20,736 nt of DNA, taken from NCBI GenBank assembly GCA_030641665.1, contig DAOWHA010000043.1:1-20736 (forward strand). Reading direction: 5' to 3'. This DNA comes from JAGLTA01 sp023142625. Lineage in GTDB: Bacteria > Patescibacteriota > Patescibacteriia > JAACEG01. Of the stretch, positions 14,501 through 20,736 are shown in pieces. The notes under the pieces are model-generated. The model made no database searches. It was not told the origin of the DNA and saw only the letters and a program-made list of their open reading frames with translations. The position numbers were made by a program, and so were the translations under genes. Position 1 is the stretch's first letter. Every line of letters starts with the position of its first letter.

Positions 14501-17500
14501 TTACCCCCCCATTGGTCAATCGCACTGTTAACTCCATCTATTAAAGTCCCGTCATTATTATCTGTTTCGTCATAAGCAATATTTCCGCTTTCGTTAAAAT
14601 GCCATAAAGCAACCGTATTTTGCGTTGAAGCAATTTTTGCCGCGTCGCGATATATTTCGTAATAATCAGCGTTAGAAACTGAATCCCATTCTAAATTTCC
14701 ATAAGGAATTGAATTATCACAGCTTGTCGTGGCAGTCGTAATGTTCGGATCGGTGTTAGGCAAACTGCAATTATCAGTAGTAATATTAATTGTTGATGTC
14801 GCGAAACTTCCTTCTTTTCCTGCCACTACCACGCTATAAGCGTAAGTTGCGGAATTGTCAGGCGGGCTGGAGTCTAAATAAGATGCGCTTGAACTGTCTA
14901 AATTATTTTCTAAAACAACTATTCCACCGTTCGCCCTCATAATGCGGTAACGATCAACAGCGTTTGACAGATCCGCATCCCACGAAAGCATTATTTCGGA
15001 ATTTCCAGCGCCGTCGCAATCTTTAGATGCTTGCAAATTTAACGGCGCGACGGGAGGACACCAGTCAACATAAATATTATTCAATGTATCTGAATTTGTT
15101 CCGCCAATATTTCGCGCGATTATTTCATAATTATAAAAATTATCGCTCACCACTCCGTAATCGTCATAAGATGTGTTTTGATAAAGGTTTGCCTCTAATC
15201 TTTGGTAATCAGCTTGAATCTCAGCCTGCGTTAAAGCGCGTGATACGATTTTTACTTCATCAATAATGCCGTCAAATAAACTATTTGGTTCGCCTGTTCC
15301 TTTCGCACCAATCCTCAATGGATTATTATTAATGCTAATGGCGCCTGTGGCTACAATAGGACTGCCTATTTGCGCGCCATTTTTATATGCTTTTACAGAA
15401 CTCTGGTTATATACTATAGCGATGTTCGTCCAAGTGTTTATTGATAGATGGATACCAGTATATTTCCATGTCCAGCCAGGACTGATATTCCTAATAGCCC
15501 ATGCTAATTGCCCATCTTTTAACGCAAATTCATAAGCATCCTCTTTACATAATATTATATCGTCTCCAGAAATAGTATACGGATAAACCCATGCTGAAAA
15601 AGTAAAGTTGCCACTAATATCCAAGCCTGTGTCATTATCAAGAATATTTATATACTCATCCGCGCCGTTAAATTCTAAAGCGTAATCATTCCCGCCTCCG
15701 GATGGAGACTGGACCCAATTTGAATCATCCATATTCTGTAAGTATCCGTCGTTATTATTCATTGTTTCGTCATAAACTATTGTTCCGCTATTTTCATTAA
15801 AATGCCAAAGTCCAACAATATCCTCCGGCAAGTCAACGCGGATTCCGTCCCGCAAAACCCTATATCCATCCGCAGTGGCATCAACTGAATCAGCCCATTC
15901 TAAATGGACATAAGGTTCGAAAGAATCGCATTGAAATATTGAAGCGTCTGTGTCAATAGTCGGAACACCGGGTAGAGCGCAATTATAAGTAGTCACGCTA
16001 ATATCAACTTCAATCTCTATCCCGTCTTTCCCAACAATCTTTAAAGTATATATGTAAGAAGTGGAATTCTCAGGCGAAAAAATGCCTGCCTGATTATTCA
16101 TATAAGAACTTGCGATAGCTGATAAGTTAGCAACTAAACTGACCGTTGGTCCCGGCGGGTCAGGATTCTTTGTTCGGGAAAGTTCATAATGATCCACATT
16201 TCCTGTTGTGTCTTGCGGCCAATTGATATTCACGGCTGAATTGCCTAATCCGTCGCAAAAAGTTGTCGCCGCAACGCTGCCGATTGATGGCATTGGCGGC
16301 GGACACCATTCTACCTCTATCTCTCGGTCATTCCCCGCCGGATCAAGCCCTTCTGTTCGCGAAGAACATCCAGACATATTGCAAGCTAAGACATAATATG
16401 TATAAGTGCTGCTACTATTAACTCCGCTGTCTTCGCAAGACAGAATATCACAGCCGCTTATTATACTGTCAACCGAATTAAAGATCTGATGCAATTCGTA
16501 ATATTCAGCGTTAGCAATGCTTTCCCAAATTAAATCAACGAAAGGCGATGAGACATCGCATTCAGAAGAGATTGTTAAAATTTTCGGCTGAGCGGGAGTT
16601 GAACAATAGCCGACTACAACCTCATTAGAAATAAAGTCGGATGTGTTAATTCCGTCTTTTCCTATAGATCTTATAGTGTAATAATAAATTCCGCCTTCGC
16701 TAGCGGTATTATCTGAATAAAAATTGACAGCGCTCGTTCCTATTGGAATATCAGAACCGCTTATTGGCGAAGAATCGCTTTTTCTATAAATTTCATAATT
16801 TGCGGTGTTTAAAGACTCTGTCCAATCAAAATCAATAACCGGCTGAGCCGCGCTGCAATTTTGAGATACGATTAAATTAGAAACTGAGTCTGGTGCGCAC
16901 CAATCAATATTAAACAAAACAGCGTTAGAACTTATTGAACTTACACCAGCCTTAATCGCGACTACTCTATAATAATAATCTGCGTCGCTTTCTACTCGCG
17001 ATATAGAAGGGTTATTCAAGGGCGAATCATTATAAAAAACTGTTATTCCGTTAGGAGATGTGTAAATCAATTCTTCAATCTCTCCAGCATCATCTTTTTG
17101 CCTATAGACTTGGTAATACTCTGCGTTAGAAACTTGATCCCATTCTAAATAAAAATACGGATAATAAAAGGATTGACATCTGCTCTCTGAATTAACTGCG
17201 TCAATATTCGGCGCGCCTGCTAAAATCGCGCAATTGTCAGTAGTAATAAATTCAGTGTCAATAACTCTTATTCCATTTTTTCCAACAGCTTTTACTTCAT
17301 AAGAATAGGTATTAATTGCACCCGAAACAGTATCTTGATAGGAAGTGTCAGTACCACTATAAATAAGCGTCCCATCGCGGCGAACTTCATAATAATCCAA
17401 ATTCTTGCTTATTGCCCAGCTTATATCTATTAAAGAACTTCCCGAACCGTTGCAAGATTTACTTAAACTCGCAGTTGGAACAGTAGGATCGCACCAGTCG

Positions 17501-19167
17501 ACAGCGACAAATTCTTCATTTGAGAAAGAATCACCAACTCCGAATCCCATTGCTTTAATATAATAAAAATAACTATTGCTCGGAATATTGCTTGCTACGC
17601 CATTATCATCAAATAAATAAACAGAATTATTATCAGTTGATTCAATTAGTCCCCACTCACCGCCTCCTAATTTGCGATAAATATTAAAATAATCAGTGTC
17701 AGGATCAACAGATCCGCCTTGGGTCCACTCAATTCTAACAAACGGATTCTCTTCTGCTGAACAATAAAAAACAGGCGTCTCCATTGTCGGGCTCACGGGC
17801 GGAACGCAATTGGAAACTTCCTGAGAAGAAATTTCAGGAAAAGGTTCCGGGCTGCTGCCGCCTATGCCGCGCGCTTCAATCTGATACTTATAATATCCTG
17901 CGGCGTTGCCTATAATTACATTTGGGTCGTCATAAAAAGTGTCTGCTATAGAAATATAGTAATTAAAAGATCCGTTATCAACACTTCTGTAAATAACATA
18001 GTTATTCACGCTTCCTCCTGTTGTCGGCGCGTCCCAGCTAACGCGCATTACAGAATCAACCCCACTGCACCGAGATTCAGACGCTAAATTAACCGGGTTA
18101 TCAGGAGGGGATTGCCCTGAACATTCCTGCGTAAAAACAGCTTCGGTAGAAGTTGAATAAGCGGATATTGAACTCGGATCATTATTTTTTGCTTCAATCC
18201 TATAAGTATATATTCTATCTGTCACGATTTCACCTAATATTCCTATGCTTCCGCTATCGTCATAAGAAGGGCTGTCTGACTGAGCGATATTATCTTGAAT
18301 ATAATAACCCTCGTCGCTGTCTTTATGAATTATATATTTATCTATATTTTCTGATCTTGTCCACCCCAAGACCATTGTCTTAATATCTTCTATGCAGGTT
18401 GGAGTAATAATCAACTCTGGCTGCGGAGATGGATCTATGGAATTAGAGCAATACAAAGTTGCAATGGAATTTTTCTCGGATTCAGAGTTCCACGCGCCTC
18501 CTGAAACTTTAATATAATAGGTATAATTTTGACTGTTATCCAAATTTTTATTAATCCAATAATAATAAGAGTTTGAAAATTGGTTAATCCAGCCAAAACA
18601 GGCATCGCCGCTTGGGCAATCCGCGTCAGCGTTGCAATTAGTTCCTGTATTTACAATACAAAAATTATTGCTGCGATACAAATCTATATAATTAACATTA
18701 TTAGGAGTAGTCCAATCAAGGCGAATTTGCGACGACAAACCGTAACATTCAGCGGAAAGCGATAAAGTCGGCAAAGGACAAAAAGGCGCTGTTTTTGAAA
18801 TCTCTTCAGAAGCGATAGACAATTCGCTGCTACTATTTATAGCCCTGATATAATAATTATAGTTGTTGCCGCTTGCGGCAGTATAGTCTGTCCATGATAA
18901 AAATACTCCTTCCGCTTCTTCTATAATAAAATTCCATCCAACTTCCGCTCCGTCTCTATAAATATAATAATCAACAACACCCTGACTAAAAACATGCTCC
19001 CAAGTAATAGTTATAATTGCGTCGTTCTCTTGACATGCTGCGATTATAGAAACATTGCTCGGCGCGTCTGGAGCGGCGGCTTGAACAAAATTCAAACAAA
19101 CACAAAAAATTCCTAAAAAAAACAGGTTTAATATTTTAATTATTTTACTCTTTTTTATAAAAAACAT
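11563..19167 (-). CDS. Giant secreted multi-fibronectin-III protein with two nested LamG domains
   Basis: The 2534-residue product starts with a Sec signal peptide: basic KKSKIIK, hydrophobic ILNLFFLGIFCVCLNF, and a likely cut after VQA (about residue 30). I count 19 fibronectin-III-like modules of about 105-130 residues, each with a tryptophan strand (for example ITITWE), a Y-x-I-Y-R strand and a YYYxIxAxG strand. Each also has two cysteines, one near the module junction (often WCxP or NCxxP) and one 11-18 residues later. Two concanavalin-like LamG domains (about 1110-1320 and 1515-1722; GLWHFNEN...DEVKIVSRALTQAEI and ALWHFNES...DEVRILNRGLSGSEI) are inserted inside modules 11 and 13. Cysteine-rich inserts lie in modules 2, 17 and 19. 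There is no C-terminal anchor; the chain ends PALPEWKEVGF. The protein is probably a cell-surface or released adhesin or glycan binder (inference). Confidence 0.9.
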   Translation of the reverse strand: MFFIKKSKIIKILNLFFLGIFCVCLNFVQAAAPDAPSNVSIIAACQENDAIITITWEHVFSQGVVDYYIYRDGAEVGWNFIIEEAEGVFLSWTDYTAASGNNYNYYIRAINSSSELSIASEEISKTAPFCPLPTLSLSAECYGLSSQIRLDWTTPNNVNYIDLYRSNNFCIVNTGTNCNADADCPSGDACFGWINQFSNSYYYWINKNLDNSQNYTYYIKVSGGAWNSESEKNSIATLYCSNSIDPSPQPELIITPTCIEDIKTMVLGWTRSENIDKYIIHKDSDEGYYIQDNIAQSDSPSYDDSGSIGILGEIVTDRIYTYRIEAKNNDPSSISAYSTSTEAVFTQECSGQSPPDNPVNLASESRCSGVDSVMRVSWDAPTTGGSVNNYVIYRSVDNGSFNYYISIADTFYDDPNVIIGNAAGYYKYQIEARGIGGSSPEPFPEISSQEVSNCVPPVSPTMETPVFYCSAEENPFVRIEWTQGGSVDPDTDYFNIYRKLGGGEWGLIESTDNNSVYLFDDNGVASNIPSNSYFYYIKAMGFGVGDSFSNEEFVAVDWCDPTVPTASLSKSCNGSGSSLIDISWAISKNLDYYEVRRDGTLIYSGTDTSYQDTVSGAINTYSYEVKAVGKNGIRVIDTEFITTDNCAILAGAPNIDAVNSESRCQSFYYPYFYLEWDQVSNAEYYQVYRQKDDAGEIEELIYTSPNGITVFYNDSPLNNPSISRVESDADYYYRVVAIKAGVSSISSNAVLFNIDWCAPDSVSNLIVSQNCSAAQPVIDFDWTESLNTANYEIYRKSDSSPISGSDIPIGTSAVNFYSDNTASEGGIYYYTIRSIGKDGINTSDFISNEVVVGYCSTPAQPKILTISSECDVSSPFVDLIWESIANAEYYELHQIFNSVDSIISGCDILSCEDSGVNSSSTYTYYVLACNMSGCSSRTEGLDPAGNDREIEVEWCPPPMPSIGSVAATTFCDGLGNSAVNINWPQDTTGNVDHYELSRTKNPDPPGPTVSLVANLSAIASSYMNNQAGIFSPENSTSYIYTLKIVGKDGIEIEVDISVTTYNCALPGVPTIDTDASIFQCDSFEPYVHLEWADSVDATADGYRVLRDGIRVDLPEDIVGLWHFNENSGTIVYDETMNNNDGYLQNMDDSNWVQSPSGGGNDYALEFNGADEYINILDNDTGLDISGNFTFSAWVYPYTISGDDIILCKEDAYEFALKDGQLAWAIRNISPGWTWKYTGIHLSINTWTNIAIVYNQSSVKAYKNGAQIGSPIVATGAISINNNPLRIGAKGTGEPNSLFDGIIDEVKIVSRALTQAEIQADYQRLEANLYQNTSYDDYGVVSDNFYNYEIIARNIGGTNSDTLNNIYVDWCPPVAPLNLQASKDCDGAGNSEIMLSWDADLSNAVDRYRIMRANGGIVVLENNLDSSSASYLDSSPPDNSATYAYSVVVAGKEGSFATSTINITTDNCSLPNTDPNITTATTSCDNSIPYGNLEWDSVSNADYYEIYRDAAKIASTQNTVALWHFNESGNIAYDETDNNDGTLIDGVNSAIDQWGGNALSFDGVNDYVEVPVSDSLDITNEVTVEVWVKSTANGTWQGIVSKLRYSPYNGYGLLKAWNNKFAFYLMDSSSGSYSLIYSDVSYTDENWHHVVVVRRNGVNYLYVDGIKQANTSTGTIGSSDLGLVLGKFYVNFSFSYFKGLIDEVRILNRGLSGSEILANYQKGELNYLSPTTNSYKDYNIINAATGVYLGNSFDYYIKACNLGGCAQGTSGNIFFNDPNSACNPFAAVLIESEARCEPDGFGGIDAFANLKWYDFFPDSVSDYEVLIDGSSTSTTAENYILSDEKEYIDFEKILGEFFEGNTYSFILRSNPKNPIFSGVDSNPISLGIPNCDAPTKPTLEEPIPNCNEDQPEIKIIWSDSDDANSYDLYEINKGFIFNITDDDSLTYNHTDTIVSLDTIYNYYVISRGNNGSYNISDTVSTTTPVVCYNTPLKPIISSITGECDNSSPREPYIEIKWNRQPEDNNTDYYEIWRTDQGTRLNVLDILDSQDSFNSYNYIGTDSKGVDSDIVANVQYKYYLIGIGSGGFNESDLNEITAPDCGAVPEIPGNFLVATDCYGYCDGGANDGEACNENADCDSNNCIISFIDGASMVLDWDRTANTFQYIIWKDCGDGYDYDSTIDEVGYNNYDPDNSDIIYTTSSITYIAHLSEEYIGEDCFYDVKSVGWGGVSTSTDLIGDTVKICGNTPMAAQNFGFGAINCEDVTLTWTDGTDIGYIGDGSDESAGEFYFQAYRADDAGCVNYINISGNLSPSNQNVARSYTDSLGLNEENDYCWKIVSWNPAGSATTSFITVQTPKCPPGPSVLQKDLLSCEKISLKWKRSENYLFKENATAYEVYSGIKTSPKETLEETLSACRCVDYSADGGCGGFSTISDGAGAGNCDSDNNLFCADADNCCHTDCDASFFCDGSGSQLKCYNLTNKRYYYREINSDGFTPGGTYYYILEVEPLEVGLETTDSNQLKIQPCPALPEWKEVGF

Positions 19168-19186
19168 TTTAATATCTCTAAATAAT

Positions 19187-20635
19187 TTATAACGAACTTA
19201 ATTTTTCAATACCTGTTTTAATTCTTTCTAAAACTTCGTTTTTGCCTAAAATATTCGCAATCTCAATCGCTCCGCCTGGAGTAAATTGCTGTCCGCTTAA
19301 AGCGATTCTGATCGGCCATAGCGCCTGCCCTTTTTTTAACTTTTCTTTTTCTATAAAATTAAACAGTATTTCTTTTATATTTTCCTCATTCCATTCTTTA
19401 ATATTTTCAAAAATAGATATTGATTTTTGCAAAACTTCACTTGCAATTTTTTTATCAGTCTTCATTTTTTTATTTTCAAATAGTTCAATTTCGTAATCAG
19501 GAAGCTTTTTTAAAAAACCGATCATCTCTGGAATTTCTCCTAAAACTTCTACGCGATTATGCAGAATTTTGCTAATTTCCATTAAATCCAATTCTCCCGC
19601 TATTTCAAAATAATAAGGCGTTGCTAATTTATGGAATTCATTTAAAGTTTTTCTGCGGATGTGTTCGCCGTTTATCCATCTTAATTTTTCCAAATCAAAT
19701 ATTGCCGAACTCACGCCCATGCCGTCAAGCGCAAATTCATTTTTCAATTCCTCTAATATAAAAATTTCTCTGTTATTTTTTGGATGCCATCCGAGCAGCG
19801 CGGAAAAATTTATCAGCGCTTCTGGCAGATAGCCGTTTTTTTTATAATCTTCAACAGCGACATCCCCATGCCGCTTGCTTAATTTTCCGCCTTCTTTGCT
19901 TAATGTCAGCGGAATATGGATAAATTTCGGCGGATGCCAGCCAAAAGATTTGTAAAGCAGAATATTTTTCGGAAAAGACGGGATCCATTCCTCTCCTCTG
20001 ATAATATGCGAAATTTCCATTAGATGATCATCAACTATACTGGCGAATTGATAAGTCGGAATGCTGTTTGATTTTATTAAAACTTGATCTTCTAAATCTT
20101 TATTGCTGAATTCTATCTCTCCTCGTAATTCGTCATAAACTTTTGTTGTTCCGTCCAAGGGCATTTTTTGGCGGATTACAAATTTTTCGCCGCTTTTTAT
20201 TTTTTTATCAACTTCGGCAGCGGACAGATCTCGGCAATGATTGTCGTATTTTGGCGCTTTTTTTTCTTCTGCCTGTTTTTCCCGCAAATTTTTTAATCTC
20301 TCCTCTGAACAAAAACAGTAATATGCTTCGCCTTTATCAATCAACTTTTTTATCTGTTCTTGATAAATTTCCAGCCGCTCTGTTTGGATATAATGTCCGT
20401 ATTCGCCGCCGATTTTCGGTCCTTCGTCAAATTTTATTCCGACCCAATCCAAAATTTTAAATAAATTTTTAATAGCGCCCTCAACCTGCCGCTTCTGATC
20501 AGTATCTTCTATCCGTAAAATCAGATCACCGCCCTGCGATTTCGCCAGCAGATAACAGAAAACGACTGTTCTTAAACTGCCAATATGCAGAGATCCTGTC
20601 GGGCTCGGCGCAAAACGTGTTCTAATTTTTTGCAT
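19187..20635 (-). CDS. gltX: Glutamyl-tRNA synthetase
   Basis: The 482-residue class I synthetase charges tRNA-Glu. The ATP-binding HIGH motif is in FAPSPTGSLHIGSLRT (8-23), and the KMSKS-type motif is GGKLSKRHGD (249-258). A Zn-type site is visible as C107-x-C109, with C134 exactly 25 residues on (as in E. coli C98, C100, C125); the fourth ligand position carries D136. Further blocks are RIEDTDQKR, YQFASIVDDHLMEISHIIRG and ALLGWHPKN. The anticodon-binding end closes with GQQFTPGGAIEIANILGK. If the genome lacks glutaminyl-tRNA synthetase, the enzyme may also load tRNA-Gln for amidotransferase correction, which cannot be seen here. It leads the gltX-giant protein-yidC run, with a 19-base gap to the next gene. 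Confidence 0.97.
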   Translation of the reverse strand: MQKIRTRFAPSPTGSLHIGSLRTVVFCYLLAKSQGGDLILRIEDTDQKRQVEGAIKNLFKILDWVGIKFDEGPKIGGEYGHYIQTERLEIYQEQIKKLIDKGEAYYCFCSEERLKNLREKQAEEKKAPKYDNHCRDLSAAEVDKKIKSGEKFVIRQKMPLDGTTKVYDELRGEIEFSNKDLEDQVLIKSNSIPTYQFASIVDDHLMEISHIIRGEEWIPSFPKNILLYKSFGWHPPKFIHIPLTLSKEGGKLSKRHGDVAVEDYKKNGYLPEALINFSALLGWHPKNNREIFILEELKNEFALDGMGVSSAIFDLEKLRWINGEHIRRKTLNEFHKLATPYYFEIAGELDLMEISKILHNRVEVLGEIPEMIGFLKKLPDYEIELFENKKMKTDKKIASEVLQKSISIFENIKEWNEENIKEILFNFIEKEKLKKGQALWPIRIALSGQQFTPGGAIEIANILGKNEVLERIKTGIEKLSSL

Positions 20636-20714
20636 ATTTTTTCTTTACATTTATATTTTAAATCTGTTGCATTTAACTTCTAATCGCAACTGGATAATTA
20701 AATAAACTATTTGA

Positions 20715-20720
20715 ATTATA
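20715..20720 (-). promoter_or_regulatory. Extended -10 promoter of gltX
   Basis: On the minus strand TGCTATAATT gives a perfect TATAAT preceded by TGn, an extended -10. The matching -35 would lie beyond the right edge of the window. The predicted 5' leader is about 70-75 nt and contains a weak GTTGC/GCAAC pairing but no clear riboswitch or T-box signature. Confidence 0.6.
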
Positions 20721-20736
20721 GCATATTTATTTAAAA

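Noticed and set aside
12000..19000. Recent tandem duplication of DNA within the giant gene
   Set aside because: The modules share a protein pattern but differ strongly in sequence. I saw no long near-identical DNA stretches, so the repeats are old.
1..20736. CRISPR arrays, tRNA or rRNA genes, complete insertion sequences
   Set aside because: I saw no regularly spaced direct repeats, no cloverleaf-like sequence with a conserved T-arm, no rRNA signature and no transposase frame. The repeats present are single hairpins or one inverted-repeat unit.

Overview
This 20.7 kb window is AT-rich and bacterial. Every recognisable gene lies on the minus strand, so transcription runs from the right edge to the left. 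Gene content, very short intergenic gaps, small domain-poor versions of essential genes, weak or absent Shine-Dalgarno sequences and a giant secreted fibronectin-type protein suggest a Patescibacteria/CPR genome (Parcubacteria- or Falkowbacteria-like). That placement is inference. TGA is used as a stop (TPR gene/rnc ATGA overlap), so this is not the recoded SR1/Gracilibacteria code.

Right part (20736 to about 10190): gltX, with an extended -10 promoter, is followed after short gaps by a 2534-residue secreted protein of 19 fibronectin-III-like modules with two nested LamG domains, then a YidC/Oxa1-type insertase and a small SPFH/band-7 protein. A palindromic hairpin lies between the last two.

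Middle (about 10150 to 8350): a MITE-like inverted-repeat unit, an unrecognised two-TM protein, a hairpin flanked by direct repeats, and a DinD-family gene with its own promoter.

Core housekeeping run (8224 to 2286): secD (carrying an inserted, apparently circularly permuted parvulin domain), secF, a small-multidrug-export-type membrane protein, tpiA, a TPR membrane protein and rnc, the last two overlapping by ATGA. Most of the wider gaps hold palindromes. One hairpin family occurs both after the export-protein gene and after yidC.

Left part (2100 to 1) is an accessory island: a putative toxin, an RHH antitoxin with a promoter/operator palindrome, a truncated macro-domain remnant, a frameshifted NYN (LabA/DUF88) pseudogene, a compact plus-strand promoter-plus-hairpin unit, and a BRO-N phage-antirepressor-like gene running off the left edge.

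SecD, SecF and YidC together form the accessory membrane-export and insertion machinery. The giant signal-peptide protein is the obvious large export client in the neighbourhood (inference). The strongest leads are the SecD-parvulin architecture, the nested FnIII/LamG protein, the stop-codon-hugging hairpin family, the MITE-like element and the decayed island with its possible small RNA.
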